Assembly (NCBI GenBank): GCA_016000265.1
Contig: JAECRL010000010.1
Span: forward strand, 95,872 to 159,871
Length of the DNA stretch: 64,000 bases
Direction: 5' to 3'
Origin: Burkholderiales bacterium
GTDB lineage: Bacteria; Pseudomonadota; Gammaproteobacteria; Burkholderiales; Burkholderiaceae_C
The notes under the pieces are model-generated. The model was given only the letters and a program-made list of their open reading frames with translations. It searched no databases and was not told where the DNA came from. A program made the translations under genes and the position numbers. Positions 50,646 through 60,630 of the stretch are shown in pieces. Numbering within the stretch: position 1 is the stretch's first letter; each line of letters begins with the position of its first letter.

Positions 50646-52757
50646 TCAGCGGCGGCCGCGGCCACCGCCGCCGCCCCCACCACCGCCCCCGCGGCGATTG
50701 CCGCCGGAGCGGCCACCACCGAAGTAGGCGTCGGCCCCGATGTAGCCCACGGAGGTCTGCATCGGATCGGGCTGCTTGGGGCCCTTGTTCTTGCCGCCGG
50801 CGTCGCGCCCGTGATCCTGATCGGGGCGACCGAAGCCGGACGTGATGCGCTTGGAGCCCTTCACGAAACGCTTGTCAAAGGTCTGCTCCAAGGGGTTGGG
50901 GATGGGGCCAATGTGATCGAAATCATCGTCACCATCGTGGGACGCCTGGCGGGGGCGATCCTCGTTGCCACGCGGCGGGCGTTGACCCTGACCACCAAAC
51001 GGGCCCTGTTGCGGACGACCGCCCTGCCCTTGCCCCGGCTGGCCGCCACGACCCTGGCCGTGCGGCTTGCCGCGCTGGCCCTGCTGCCCGCCCTGCCCCT
51101 GCTGGGCTCCCTGCTGAGCCCCACCTTGGGCATTCTGGCCACGCTGGCCCTGCTGTGCTTTCTGGCGAGGCTGCTGCTTGCCGCCCCGGCCTTGCCCCTG
51201 GCCCGACTCCTGCTCGTGGCGATCCATGCCGGCCAGCGACTTCACCGCGCGGACATCGGACTCGCCCAGCTCAACCCACACGCCACGACGCAGCCCACGG
51301 GGCAGCACGATGGCGCCGTAGCGAACGCGGATGAGGCGGTTGACGGTGAGGCCAACGGCATCAAACAACTTGCGAACTTCGCGGTTGCGGCCTTCGGTGA
51401 TCACCACGCGGTACCACTGGTTCACGCCCTCGCCCAGGCCGTTGCTGATGGAGACGAAAGAGGCCGACTGGCCCTCGATGTCCACGCCCGTCAACAGACG
51501 CTCGCGGGCGGCGTCATCGAGGCTGCCCAGCACGCGCACGGCGTACTCGCGCTCCACGCCGAAGCGGGGGTGCATCAACTGGTTGGCAAGCTCACCGGAG
51601 TTGGTGAACAGCAGCAGGCCTTCGGTGTTGAGGTCGAGGCGGCCCACCGACATCCACTTGCCGTTTTGCAGGCGAGGCAAACGACGGAAGACGGTCGGAC
51701 GGCCCTGGGGGTCATCGTGCGTGACGACCTCACCCACCGGCTTGTGATAAGCCAGGATGCGGGCGGCGGGCGGCGCGATGCGGATCTTGATGGGCTTGCC
51801 GGCGACCTTGACGCGATCACCGTGCGAGATGCGCTGGCCGATGTGCGCAACCTGGTCGTTGACCTCGATGCGCCCGTCTTCGATCATCTGCTCGATGTCG
51901 CGGCGCGAACCGACGCCCGCTTGAGCCAGGACCTTCTGCAGCTTGGGTGCATCCGGCTCGGGGCGCAGCACGCGCTTGTAGGGGCCGCTGTCTTCGGCGC
52001 TGGCCTCTTCAGCCTCTTCTTCATGGACCTTGTCGAAGTCACCCGACAACAATTCGGCGAACACCTCGGTGGCCTGCTGCTGGGCCATGTTCGCGCGGCG
52101 ATTCAAGCGCAACTCGGTCGGCTCAGCGGCCTCGTCCACAGCCGGGTCGCCGGCTTGAGCGGGCTGGCGGTCTTCACGCGGGCCACGGGCTTCGCGATCT
52201 TCTCGACCCTCGCGGCCATCCCGTGCCGGGCGTCCGTCGCGACGACGCTGACCACGCGGGGGGCGCTCGCCTCGGTCACCTTCAGCGCCGCCAGGGCCAT
52301 CAGCGACCTCGCCAGCAGCATCGGCGGATGCGACGGATGCGACGGGAGCCTGAGCCAACACAGGAGCCTCGGCCACGTCCGCCGACGACGCCACCGACTC
52401 AGGCGCAACGGACTCGGCCGCCACCGCCTTGCGGCGCGGGGCGCGCTTGGCTGGGGCCGGCTGCGCATCGACCGCAGTGGCCGCCTCGACTTGGGCCGTT
52501 TCAGCGACAGGCGTGAGCTCCGGAGCCACCCCCTCCTCGGCCTCTGCCTTGCGACGACGAGGCGCGCGCTTGGGCGCAGCCGCCTGGGCCGACTCCGAGG
52601 GCTCGGCCGGCGCCTGGGCGCTCACCGCCTCAGGGGCAACGGCTTCGATCTGTTCAGGCGCGGGCTTGGCTCGCCGCGTGCGCTTGGGCTTGGCCGCCTC
52701 CTCCACGAGGGGCGTGCTGTCGTTGGATTCGGGCATGGGCGCGGAGTCGGTGGTCAT
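50646..52757 (-). CDS. rluB: 23S rRNA pseudouridine synthase RluB-like with long low-complexity tails
   Basis: 703 residues, more than twice the size of E. coli RluB. The core is ordinary: S4 domain (~270-330, [20 protein letters not shown]) and RsuA-type catalytic domain with Asp375 in [14 protein letters not shown]. The first ~270 residues are Ala/Pro/Glu-rich with repeated basic blocks ([25 protein letters not shown]), and the last ~190 are Gln/Gly-rich, ending in a poly-Gly/Arg run. Such tails suggest flexible RNA-binding extensions. The start overlaps the scpB stop by 4 bases. Confidence 0.93.
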   Translation of the reverse strand: MTTDSAPMPESNDSTPLVEEAAKPKRTRRAKPAPEQIEAVAPEAVSAQAPAEPSESAQAAAPKRAPRRRKAEAEEGVAPELTPVAETAQVEAATAVDAQPAPAKRAPRRKAVAAESVAPESVASSADVAEAPVLAQAPVASVASADAAGEVADGPGGAEGDRGERPPRGQRRRDGRPARDGREGREDREARGPREDRQPAQAGDPAVDEAAEPTELRLNRRANMAQQQATEVFAELLSGDFDKVHEEEAEEASAEDSGPYKRVLRPEPDAPKLQKVLAQAGVGSRRDIEQMIEDGRIEVNDQVAHIGQRISHGDRVKVAGKPIKIRIAPPAARILAYHKPVGEVVTHDDPQGRPTVFRRLPRLQNGKWMSVGRLDLNTEGLLLFTNSGELANQLMHPRFGVEREYAVRVLGSLDDAARERLLTGVDIEGQSASFVSISNGLGEGVNQWYRVVITEGRNREVRKLFDAVGLTVNRLIRVRYGAIVLPRGLRRGVWVELGESDVRAVKSLAGMDRHEQESGQGQGRGGKQQPRQKAQQGQRGQNAQGGAQQGAQQGQGGQQGQRGKPHGQGRGGQPGQGQGGRPQQGPFGGQGQRPPRGNEDRPRQASHDGDDDFDHIGPIPNPLEQTFDKRFVKGSKRITSGFGRPDQDHGRDAGGKNKGPKQPDPMQTSVGYIGADAYFGGGRSGGNRRGGGGGGGGGGRGRR

Positions 52758-53452
52758 GAAACAGAAGGGATGAAATCGGGTTCGGGCGGCGTCTCAAGGG
52801 ACGCGTCCTCGGGGGAAGCGAGGTCGTCGGACGTCGCCAGAAGGTGCTGCGAAGCATCGCCGGCGTCATCGGACGCATCAGGTGGCAACAGCGCGGGCTC
52901 ATCGAGGCCGGGCAGGAGCGCCTGGCTGACGGGCAGGCCGTCGAGGGTCGGCAGCTGGGAAAGCGAAGCCAGCCCGAGGTCGTCGAGGAACTGCTTCGTG
53001 GTGGCAAACAAGGCCGGGCGCCCCGGCGCATCCCGGTGACCGATGACCTCCACCCAGCCACGGTCCTCGAGGGACTTGACGATGTAGGAGCTGACGGTGA
53101 CGCCTCGGATGTCTTCGATGTCGCCTCGGGTCACGGGTTGCTTGTAGGCGATGATCGCCAGGGTTTCGAGCGTCGCCCTCGAATACTTCGGTGGCTTTTC
53201 AGGGTGCAGTCGATCCAGGTGCGCCTGGACATCCGAGCGCGTCTGGAAACGCCAACCCGACCCCACCTCGGCCAATTCGACACCCTTGCCCGACCACTGC
53301 TCCTGGATGCGCGACAGCATGGCCCGGACGCCGTCGGCAGAGACGGTGTCGTCGAACAACTGACGCATCTCGCGCAAGGTCATCGGCTGATGTGCGCAGA
53401 GCAAAGCGGCTTCGAGGATGCGCGCGGCATCCGACGTGTCGATGATGTCCAT
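52754..53452 (-). CDS. scpB: Segregation and condensation protein B
   Basis: 232-residue kleisin-partner protein with two winged-helix domains. [20 protein letters not shown] starts the first; the second contains [21 protein letters not shown] and [13 protein letters not shown]. An acidic, Asp/Ser-rich tail of ~50 residues follows. ATG 53452 ([11 protein letters not shown]) is taken as start. scpA and smc are not in the window. Confidence 0.94.
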   Translation of the reverse strand: MDIIDTSDAARILEAALLCAHQPMTLREMRQLFDDTVSADGVRAMLSRIQEQWSGKGVELAEVGSGWRFQTRSDVQAHLDRLHPEKPPKYSRATLETLAIIAYKQPVTRGDIEDIRGVTVSSYIVKSLEDRGWVEVIGHRDAPGRPALFATTKQFLDDLGLASLSQLPTLDGLPVSQALLPGLDEPALLPPDASDDAGDASQHLLATSDDLASPEDASLETPPEPDFIPSVS

Positions 53453-53738
53453 CTCTTCACTGGTGAGCGGGCACCCCGCGGCGGGACTGGCGACCGGACA
53501 CGGAGGCGAGCACAACCACGTTGCCTGCGATGCCTCCAACCCGAGGATGGAGGAAGGGTCAGCGAGAACGGGGCGTCGCTTCACGTGTTCAGCCGCACTG
53601 CGGCCAACGGGCGATCAATTCAACGAACAGGAGGGGCCTTCAGGAGGCGGTTTCGAGCGGCCTTGACGCACAGCGTCTGACCAGACTCGACGGGCACGGG
53701 CTTCGTGCGCGGGCAGGAACTCTGCCTGGATGAACCCA
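53453..53738. other. Non-coding gap between scpB and rluD
   Basis: 286 bases without a gene I can support. Frames crossing it on either strand extend from shadows of the neighbours. On the minus strand TATAGT (53743-53738), overlapping the rluD stop, is a possible -10 for scpB but has no -35 partner. No terminator with a T-run is visible. Confidence 0.4.
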
Positions 53739-54887
53739 CTATACACCAGTTTGCGGGACCGTGGCCCCTTCTTCCAGCCAGGCCCAGGCCTGGGCCATGT
53801 CGGGCGGCAGGGGCGCCTCAAATTGCAGCGGCTCGGCCGTGATCGGGTGAGCGAAGCCCAAGCGAGCCGCATGCAAAGCCTGTCGGGTGAGGCCCAGGGC
53901 CTGCGCACCTCCGTACAGGGCGTCTGCCACCAAAGGGTGTTTGCGGCTGCTGAGGTGCACCCGGATTTGATGCGTGCGGCCGGTGTGCAGCGTGCACAGC
54001 ACCCCGCTGATGAGGCGGGTGGGGCGCAGGTCGTCGTGGCGATTCAACGGCTCGGACTGCCACACGCCGCACAGCAGGCGCTGGACATCGGTGCGAGCGG
54101 GCTTGCCTCCCGGCACGACGGCCATGCGGACCCGCGTGACGGGGTCGCGCCCGATGGAGGAGCAGACCGACATCGACTCCGACACCTCGCCATGGGCGAG
54201 CGCCAGGTACTGCCGCTTGACCTCCCGAGCCGCGATGGCGCGACTGAGCGCCGTCACCGCCTCCTGCGTCTTGCCCACCACCATCAGGCCGCTGGTGTCC
54301 TTGTCGAGGCGGTGCACGATGCCAGCGCGAGGCAGGCTCGCCGCGCCTGCGTGATGGGCCAGCAAGCCATTCATGAGCGTGCCCTGCCAGTTGCCTGCCG
54401 CCGGGTGCACCACCAGGCCAGCGGGCTTGTTGATGACCATCAGGTGCGCGTCCTCGAACACAACGGGCAGGTCCATGGGCTCGGCCACGAAAGCCTGGCT
54501 CTGCGCCGTGGGCTGCAGGGAGACCCCCACCGCCTGCCCTTGCGCGACCTTGCGCGAGGCCGTGGTGATGGCCTGTCCGCCCACCTGGACGTGCCCGGCC
54601 TCGATCAGGGCCTTGAGGTGGCTGCGGGAGTGCGCCAGGATCTGCGAACTCAACCAGGCATCGAGCCGCTGCCCATGCGCCGCAGACTCCACCACCAGGT
54701 GTCGAAGCTCGACGGCGGGCGCGACACCCACGGCCGGCGCGGAGACCTGAGTCAGGTCGTCGAATTCCTCCAGGTCCTCGACGAGGGACTCGGGTGCGGA
54801 CTCGGCTGCGGGGGCGCCACCAAGGGCGACGGGAGCGACAGGGGCAGCGGGGGGCGTCGAAGGGAGGAGTGAGGAGCGGCGGGACAT
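53739..54887 (-). CDS. rluD: 23S rRNA pseudouridine synthase RluD-like
   Basis: 382-residue RluA-family synthase. S4 domain (~residues 70-130, RLDAWLSSQILAHSRSHLK), catalytic motif GIVHRLDKDTSGLMVVGKT, and TGRTHQIRVHLSS near the C-terminus. RluD of E. coli modifies U1911/1915/1917. The first ~60 residues are an Ala/Pro-rich extension. Divergent from bamD, as in many betaproteobacteria and gammaproteobacteria. Confidence 0.94.
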   Translation of the reverse strand: MSRRSSLLPSTPPAAPVAPVALGGAPAAESAPESLVEDLEEFDDLTQVSAPAVGVAPAVELRHLVVESAAHGQRLDAWLSSQILAHSRSHLKALIEAGHVQVGGQAITTASRKVAQGQAVGVSLQPTAQSQAFVAEPMDLPVVFEDAHLMVINKPAGLVVHPAAGNWQGTLMNGLLAHHAGAASLPRAGIVHRLDKDTSGLMVVGKTQEAVTALSRAIAAREVKRQYLALAHGEVSESMSVCSSIGRDPVTRVRMAVVPGGKPARTDVQRLLCGVWQSEPLNRHDDLRPTRLISGVLCTLHTGRTHQIRVHLSSRKHPLVADALYGGAQALGLTRQALHAARLGFAHPITAEPLQFEAPLPPDMAQAWAWLEEGATVPQTGV

Positions 54888-54892
54888 GGGTA

Positions 54893-54932
54893 GGCGGTCA
54901 GGCGGTCAGGCGGTCAGGCGGTCAGGCGGTCA
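54893..54932. repeat. Five tandem copies of the 8-mer GGCGGTCA
   Basis: Five exact head-to-tail copies (54893, 54901, 54909, 54917, 54925) followed by a degenerate GGAGGT. It begins 5 bases upstream of the rluD start codon and lies ~43 bases before a possible bamD -10. Units of 8 bp are prone to slippage; no protein frame needs them. Confidence 0.95.
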
Positions 54933-54974
54933 GGAGGTTGCGGCGCGGAGGCCGGCGAGAGGGCGACTAGCTTC

Positions 54975-54980
54975 TATACT
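54975..54980 (+). promoter_or_regulatory. Candidate bamD -10 hexamer
   Basis: TATACT matches the consensus at five of six bases, but no acceptable -35 stands 16-18 bases upstream. If real, the transcript starts near 54987 and has a ~50-base leader before the GTG at 55039. Confidence 0.35.
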
Positions 54981-55038
54981 GCGCACTCTGGCGCTGCAAG
55001 GCGGGACTGATGGCGGAGCGATCCGCCCCATACTCAAC

Positions 55039-55902
55039 GTGAAACTGCTGAAGACCACCCCGAAGACCCTGTTGTCACAAACCCGTTGCGGCACGCGTGC
55101 CGGCTGGATGGCGGTGTTCATGAGCGTCGTGCTGGCGGCCTGCGGCAGCACCCCGAAGGACGAGTTCGCCAACATCGCTCCAGACAAATTGTACGCAGAC
55201 GCCAAGGACGACGCCTCCGAAGGCAACTACGAGACGGCTGTCAAGAAGCTGGAGAAGGTCGAAGCGCGCGCTTCGGGCACCCTGCTGTCGCAGCAAGCCC
55301 AGATCGACCTGGCCTACGCGTACTACAAAACCGGCGAGAAAGCCCAGGCACTCGCGAAGCTGGATCGCTTCACCCGACTGCACCCCACCAGCCCGGCGCT
55401 GGACTACGCCTACTACCTGCAAGGCCTGATCAACTTCAACGAAGACCTCGGCCTGTTCAGCCGCCTGTCGCGCCAGGACCTCTCCGAGCGCGACCAGCAG
55501 GCCTCGCGGGACGCCTATGAGTCGTTCAAGCAGGTTGTCGAGCGCTTCCCGAAGTCTCGCTACGCAGAAGATTCGCGCCTGCGCATGAACCACATCGTGA
55601 ACTCGCTGGCGGCGGGTGAGGTTCACGTGGCGCGTTACTACCTGCGCCGCGGGGCCTACCTGGCGGCCGCCAACCGCGCCCAGCAGGCTGTCAAGGAGTA
55701 CGGTCAGTCGCCCGCGGTGGAAGAAGGCCTGTTCATCATGGCCCAGGCCTACGACCAGCTGGGCCTGGTGCAACTGCGTGACGACGCCCTGCGCGTGCTC
55801 AAACAGAGCTTCCCCAACAGCACCTTCCTCAACAGCAACGTCGCCGCCAACGCCGGCGCCGCGCCCGCCCCCAAAGGCAAGCCTTGGTGGCAGTTCTGGT
55901 GA
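55039..55902 (+). CDS. bamD: Outer membrane assembly lipoprotein BamD
   Basis: 287-residue TPR lipoprotein, the essential BAM partner of BamA. The GTG at 55039 gives a proper signal peptide: charged start KLLKTTPK, hydrophobic WMAVFMSVVL, lipobox LAAC with Cys35. Starting at the downstream ATG 55108 would lose the charged region. TPR motifs follow (LYADAKDDASEGNYETAVKK, then LAYAYYKTGEKAQALAKLDR) and the ending KPWWQFW is typical of betaproteobacteria. Confidence 0.95.
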   Translation: MKLLKTTPKTLLSQTRCGTRAGWMAVFMSVVLAACGSTPKDEFANIAPDKLYADAKDDASEGNYETAVKKLEKVEARASGTLLSQQAQIDLAYAYYKTGEKAQALAKLDRFTRLHPTSPALDYAYYLQGLINFNEDLGLFSRLSRQDLSERDQQASRDAYESFKQVVERFPKSRYAEDSRLRMNHIVNSLAAGEVHVARYYLRRGAYLAAANRAQQAVKEYGQSPAVEEGLFIMAQAYDQLGLVQLRDDALRVLKQSFPNSTFLNSNVAANAGAAPAPKGKPWWQFW

Positions 55903-55911
55903 GCTGAAGCG

Positions 55912-55950
55912 GAGCCCAGCCAGGCCTGAGAAACAGGCCTGGCTGGGCTC
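55912..55950. terminator. Perfect 17-bp hairpin between convergent bamD and aceK
   Basis: GAGCCCAGC + CAGGCCTG (55912-55928) pairs without a mismatch with CAGGCCTG + GCTGGGCTC (55934-55950) around AGAAA. It sits 9 bases after the bamD stop and 6 before the aceK stop. No T-run follows on either strand, so it may be a bidirectional 3'-end barrier rather than a classical terminator. Confidence 0.6.
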
Positions 55951-55956
55951 AGACGT

Positions 55957-57861
55957 TCAATCGCCGCTCGCGGATGAACCGCTGCTGAAGCCGGTCAACA
56001 TGCCTTGATCGTGCACGCTGGGGCCCAAGGGCTGCACGTCCACTGCCTCCTCGACGGGAGCAACCTCGGGAGAGGGCTCTTGCGAGGTGAGTGGGGCCTG
56101 GATCTTGTGGATGAACCGACGCGAGCGGTCGTACGGGAACACGTCGTGCACGTAGCCCGCCTGGATGCGCTCCTTGCGCTCCTGCCAGAACGCGGCCTCC
56201 AGCAAATCGGCATGGTGGGCCATGAAGATCTTGCGCACACGCGGGTCACCCAGCAGGAAGGGCCCGAAGGTCTCGGGGAACACGTCATGCGGCCCCACCG
56301 AGTACCAGACCTCGCCGGACATCTCGTCTTCTTCGTTGCGCGGCGTGGGCACCTTGCGGAAGTTGCAATCGGTGACGTACTCGATCTCGTCGTAGTCGTA
56401 GAACACGACCTTGCCGTTGCGCGTGACGCCGAAGTTCTTCCACAGCATGTCGCCGGGGAAGATGTTGGCGGCCACGAGGTCCTTGAGCGCGTTGCCATAT
56501 TCGATGACGGCGTGTTCCAGCGACTCCCCTGATGCCTCCTGGATGTAGATGTTCAGCGGGATCATGCGCCGCTCGATGTAGAGGTGCTTGAGGATCAGCA
56601 CCTGACCGTCCTCGTCTTCCTCCATCACGCTGGGCGCGAACTTCTTGAGCTCTTCGATGAGTTCTTCATCGAAACGGTTGCGCGGGAAGGCCACGTTGGT
56701 GAACTCCAGCGAGTCGGCCATGCGGCCCACGCGGTCGTGGTGCTTCACGAGCTGGTACTTGCTCATGATCATCTCGCGCGTGGTTTCCTTTTGCGGCGGG
56801 AAGTAGTCCTTGATGACCTTGAAGACGAAGGGGTAGGACGGGAGGTCGAACACCAGCATCACCATGCCCTTGATGCCGGGCGCGATGCGGAACTTGTCGC
56901 TGGAGTGGCGCAGGTGGAAGAGGAAGTCGCGGTAGAACAGGTTCTTGCCGTGCTTTTGCAGGCCGATGGCGCTGTAGAGCTCGCCACGGGGCTTGCGGGG
57001 CATCAGGGTGCGCAGGAACTGCACGTACGCTGAGGGCACCGGCATGTAGACCATGAAGTAGGCCCGCGCAAAGCTGAACAGGGCCAGCAGGTCGTCTTCG
57101 CCAAAGAGCGCCGCGTCGATGTAGAGGCGGTTCTTGGAGTTGTGCAGGATGGGGATGGCAAAAGGCAGGCTGCGGAAACCGTTGACCACCTTGCCGACGA
57201 TGTAGGCGCCCTTGTTGCGAAAGAACAGCGAGGACAGAACCTGGATCTGGAAATTGGTGCGCAGGCGGACGTTGCCGACCTGCTCCATCAGGGCCTCGTA
57301 GACGAAGCCGATGTCGCGCTCGAGGTCGTCGAAGGGCACGTCCAGGTCGTAGCTTTCGACCACGGTCTTGAGCATGCTGCGCAGGTTGTCGCGCGTGGGG
57401 TAGTAGGCACGGAAGGTGGCGCCGCTGCCCTCGTCTTCGTCGTCGATGTACTCGGTGGAGACCGCCGGTCGCACGAAGATGAAGTCGTTGCGGTAGTACT
57501 TGCGGTCCAGGATCTGGATGGTGACGGAGTTGAAGAAGGTCTCCGCCAGCTCGGGCTGCTTGTGTCCGGTCAGCAAGCCGATGTAGAAGAGCTTGATCTG
57601 GTGCCAGACCTCCATCGGCAGGGTGCTGGCGCCGTAGTCTTGCTCCAGGCGCTCGACGGCTTCGTCCACGCGCAGGTCGTAGAACTCGATGCGGGCGCGC
57701 TGGGCCGTTTGCTGACCGTGCCAGTCGGCGACCTCGAAGCGCCGCTTGGCCTGGGCGCTGGTCTCCGAGAAGATCTTGTAGTGGCGGTCAAAACCGTCCA
57801 GCAGGGCGCGCGCGATCTCGAAGACGCGGGGGTCGGTGAGCTGTTGGGGGAACATCGTCAT
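55957..57861 (-). CDS. aceK: Isocitrate dehydrogenase kinase/phosphatase
   Basis: 634-residue bifunctional enzyme that phosphorylates and thereby silences isocitrate dehydrogenase, sending isocitrate to the glyoxylate shunt, and reverses it. Signatures: [20 protein letters not shown] in the kinase domain and [20 protein letters not shown]. It is ~55 residues longer than E. coli AceK, partly by an acidic C-terminal tail. aceA/aceB are not adjacent. Its ATG overlaps the carbonic anhydrase stop by one base. Confidence 0.97.
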   Translation of the reverse strand: MTMFPQQLTDPRVFEIARALLDGFDRHYKIFSETSAQAKRRFEVADWHGQQTAQRARIEFYDLRVDEAVERLEQDYGASTLPMEVWHQIKLFYIGLLTGHKQPELAETFFNSVTIQILDRKYYRNDFIFVRPAVSTEYIDDEDEGSGATFRAYYPTRDNLRSMLKTVVESYDLDVPFDDLERDIGFVYEALMEQVGNVRLRTNFQIQVLSSLFFRNKGAYIVGKVVNGFRSLPFAIPILHNSKNRLYIDAALFGEDDLLALFSFARAYFMVYMPVPSAYVQFLRTLMPRKPRGELYSAIGLQKHGKNLFYRDFLFHLRHSSDKFRIAPGIKGMVMLVFDLPSYPFVFKVIKDYFPPQKETTREMIMSKYQLVKHHDRVGRMADSLEFTNVAFPRNRFDEELIEELKKFAPSVMEEDEDGQVLILKHLYIERRMIPLNIYIQEASGESLEHAVIEYGNALKDLVAANIFPGDMLWKNFGVTRNGKVVFYDYDEIEYVTDCNFRKVPTPRNEEDEMSGEVWYSVGPHDVFPETFGPFLLGDPRVRKIFMAHHADLLEAAFWQERKERIQAGYVHDVFPYDRSRRFIHKIQAPLTSQEPSPEVAPVEEAVDVQPLGPSVHDQGMLTGFSSGSSASGD

Positions 57862-58538
57862 CAGGGCTGGGTGGTTTGGGTGTACCGCTGCTTCAGTTGG
57901 TTCAGCCCCGCCTCGTAAGCGGACAGGACCTGGTCCGACGACGACACCGACATCCGCAGGTCGTTGATCAATCCATTATGCAAGCCGTATACCCAGCCGT
58001 GCACCACGACCTCCTGCCCACGCGCCCAGGCGTCCTGGACGACGGTGGTTTCGCAGACGTTGCGGCACTGCTCCAGCACGTTGAGCTCGCACAGGGCGTT
58101 GAGGCGCACGGGGCCATCGGGCAGGGACATCAGCCAGCCACGGTGGACGTTGCGCACATCCTGCACGTGGCGCAGCCAGTTGTCGGCCAGGCCGATGCGC
58201 AGGTTGTTCATGGCCGCGTTCACCCCGCTGCAACCATAGTGCCCCACCACCATGATGTGTTTGACCTTGAGCGAATCGATGGCGAACTCCATCACCGACA
58301 GGCAGTTCAGGTCGGTGTGCACCACGACGTTGGCCACGTTGCGGTGGACGAACAGCTCACCGGGCAACAGGCCACAGATTTCATTGGCCGGCACGCGGCT
58401 GTCGCTGCAGCCGATCCAGAGGTACTCGGGTGACTGCTGCTTTTGCAGTCGGGTGAAGAAGCCCGGTGTGCGCTGTTCGATGTCTCGCGCCCAGGCGCGG
58501 TTGCTGTCGAAAAGATGGGAAAGCGATGAGGAGGTCAT
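57861..58538 (-). CDS. can: Beta-class carbonic anhydrase
   Basis: 225-residue zinc enzyme interconverting CO2 and bicarbonate. Zinc ligands Cys44, His100 and Cys103 lie in [11 protein letters not shown] and [10 protein letters not shown]; the Asp46-Arg48 dyad is present. The start ATG 58538 begins [17 protein letters not shown]. It overlaps aceK as TGATG, so the pair is translationally coupled. Confidence 0.96.
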   Translation of the reverse strand: MTSSSLSHLFDSNRAWARDIEQRTPGFFTRLQKQQSPEYLWIGCSDSRVPANEICGLLPGELFVHRNVANVVVHTDLNCLSVMEFAIDSLKVKHIMVVGHYGCSGVNAAMNNLRIGLADNWLRHVQDVRNVHRGWLMSLPDGPVRLNALCELNVLEQCRNVCETTVVQDAWARGQEVVVHGWVYGLHNGLINDLRMSVSSSDQVLSAYEAGLNQLKQRYTQTTQP

Positions 58539-58626
58539 GGCGGGAGTGTAGACAACAAGGCGTCGTTCGGCCTGCCCGGGCACAATCATCGGATGTCCGC
58601 CCCGGGCCGATGAGCCAACCACCCGC

Positions 58627-59718
58627 ATGCTGCCCCCCTACTCTGCGTCTTCTGCGTCCACCGCCCCCCTGACCTACCCTTGGGGCGACACCTTGCCGGA
58701 GACCGGCGCCCTCCTCACGCTGCGCCCGGGCCTGCACTGGGTTCGCATGCCCATGCCGTTTGCGCTCAACCACATCAACCTGTGGGTGCTGGACGACGAG
58801 CTGGCCGGCCAAGCGGGCTGGACGGTGGTGGATGCGGGCGTGGCCACACCGGCCATTCGCGAGGCGTGGCAGGCGTTGTGGCGAGGGCCGCTGCACGAGC
58901 TTCCGCTGCGGCGCATGCTCGTCACGCACATGCACCCTGACCACGTCGGCAACGCACAGTGGCTGATCGATGGCTACAGCGCACCGGACGAGCCCGCTCG
59001 TTTGTGGATGAGCGCCACCGACCACTTTGCGGCGCTGCTGGCTTGTCAGGCAACGACGGGCTTCGGCGGCGACCGAGCCGCGGCGTTCTTCATGAGCCAC
59101 GGCCTGCGTCAGCCCGACGACGTGGACAAGATCCGCCAGCGCAGCGGCTACTACCGCTCGCTCGTGCCGTCCGTGCCGCCCAGCTACCGTCGCCTGATGG
59201 ACGGGATGGTGCTGCGCATCGGCGAGCGAGACTGGCGATGCCTCGATGGGCACGGGCACAGCCCGGAGCACATCGCGCTGTTCAATGAGCGCGATGGCCT
59301 GCTGATCTCGGGCGACATGCTGTTGCCCAGCATTTCGACGAACGTCAGCGTGCTGGACCTGGAGCCCGAAGCCGACTCGCTCGGCCTCTTCCTGGACTCG
59401 ATCAAGCGCATGCGAGCCCTGCCCGCTGACACGCTCGCGCTGCCCTCGCATGGCAAGCCGTTCACGGGCATCCACACCCGCATCCAGCAACTCCAGGATC
59501 ACCACGACGAGCGACTGGCCGAGGTGCTTCAGGCGTGCAGCGAGCGCCCGTCGAGCGCGGCCGACATGCTGCCGGTGCTGTTCAAGCGATCACTCGACCT
59601 GCACCAGACGACGTTTGCGATGGGCGAGTCGGTGGCTCACCTCAACCACCTGTGGCACCAGGGGGTGCTCAAGCGCTGGGCCGACGCAGACGGGGTGTGG
59701 CGCTTCGAGAAGGCTTGA
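58627..59718 (+). CDS. Metallo-beta-lactamase-fold hydrolase
   Basis: 363-residue MBL-fold protein. The metal motif THMHPDHVGNAQWL is complete, followed by HGHSPEHIALF, LISGDMLLP and LPSHGKPF. The C-terminal ~80 residues form a helical extension as in the RACO-/LACTB2-like branch. Substrate unknown; a thioesterase or glyoxalase II-like role is possible. Divergent from the carbonic anhydrase (88-base gap), convergent with the next gene (9-base gap). Confidence 0.9.
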   Translation: MLPPYSASSASTAPLTYPWGDTLPETGALLTLRPGLHWVRMPMPFALNHINLWVLDDELAGQAGWTVVDAGVATPAIREAWQALWRGPLHELPLRRMLVTHMHPDHVGNAQWLIDGYSAPDEPARLWMSATDHFAALLACQATTGFGGDRAAAFFMSHGLRQPDDVDKIRQRSGYYRSLVPSVPPSYRRLMDGMVLRIGERDWRCLDGHGHSPEHIALFNERDGLLISGDMLLPSISTNVSVLDLEPEADSLGLFLDSIKRMRALPADTLALPSHGKPFTGIHTRIQQLQDHHDERLAEVLQACSERPSSAADMLPVLFKRSLDLHQTTFAMGESVAHLNHLWHQGVLKRWADADGVWRFEKA

Positions 59719-59727
59719 TCGAAACCG

Positions 59728-60630
59728 TCACTCGGGGATGATGACCCGGCGCAGGTGATCCCGCGCCGGCTCGAAGTCGGGCAGGATCGATCGGACCACG
59801 TCCCAGAATCGCGGGCTGTGGTTCATTTCGCGCAGGTGAGCGAGTTCATGGGCGACCACGTAGTCGATGACGCTCAGGCTGAAGTGCATGAGGCGCCAAT
59901 GCAGGCGGATGGAGCCATCGGCGCTGGCGCTGCCCCAACGGGTGCGCGCCGACGACAGGCTCACGCGCTTGACCTCCACCCCCAGCTGCCGGGCGAAGTG
60001 CTCGGCACGCTGGGCGAATAGCACGCGCGCCTGGCGCTGCATCCAGGCCTGGGTGGCATCGCGGATCTGCTCGGGTTGCGCGTCGTGCGGCAGGCCCAGG
60101 CGCAAGGTGTGGCGACATGGCGATGCGTCCAGCGACGCCGGCTGAAACCGCGCCCCCACCTGACTGGGGTCCAGCACGACGGTCACGGTCTCGCCCATGT
60201 AGGGCACCTGGCAACCGGCTCGCCAGTCGATCTGAGCCGACACGCGACGGCGCGCGCGCTCGCGCTGCTCGACCAGCTTGGTGCAGATCCAACGCTCCTT
60301 GGCCCGCAAGGCCGTTTCGATGTCGCCCCAGGCCGCCCAGTTGGGCGCCCTGACCGAGAGGCCGTCGTCGCTGACCACCATGCCGATGCTGCGGCGGCGC
60401 ACGCGCGTGCACTCGTAGGCCACCAAGGCTTTGCCCAGGCGGATTTCACGCACCGCGCGAGGGTGACGGAACACCGGCAGGCTGCCCAACAAGGCGGCCT
60501 CGGGCACGGTGGCCCGGGCATCCGAGTTCAAATTGGCAGGCTGGTTGACGGCGGTGCCATCGGAGAGACCCGCCGTCGATTCATCGTCCGACCACAAATT
60601 CAATTGACTCAACGCTGACTGACTGCTCAA
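59728..60630 (-). CDS. YgjP-like (DUF45) zinc metallopeptidase-type protein
   Basis: 300-residue protein with the zinc motif HELAHLREMNHSPRFW near residue 265 and the upstream SSARTRWGSASADGSIRLHW, both typical of the YgjP/SprT-like family. Function unknown. The only available start upstream of the conserved region is TTG at 60630, which overlaps the gmhB stop (TTGA); another TTG lies six codons in. The N-terminal ~50 residues are not conserved in the family. Confidence 0.87.
   Translation of the reverse strand: MSSQSALSQLNLWSDDESTAGLSDGTAVNQPANLNSDARATVPEAALLGSLPVFRHPRAVREIRLGKALVAYECTRVRRRSIGMVVSDDGLSVRAPNWAAWGDIETALRAKERWICTKLVEQRERARRRVSAQIDWRAGCQVPYMGETVTVVLDPSQVGARFQPASLDASPCRHTLRLGLPHDAQPEQIRDATQAWMQRQARVLFAQRAEHFARQLGVEVKRVSLSSARTRWGSASADGSIRLHWRLMHFSLSVIDYVVAHELAHLREMNHSPRFWDVVRSILPDFEPARDHLRRVIIPE

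Noticed and set aside
50556..53039. 827-codon open frame antisense to rluB and scpB
   Set aside because: Low-complexity, Leu/Ala/Thr-rich shadow of the GC-skewed third codon positions of rluB; no ribosome site, no family signature, and it covers two certain genes.
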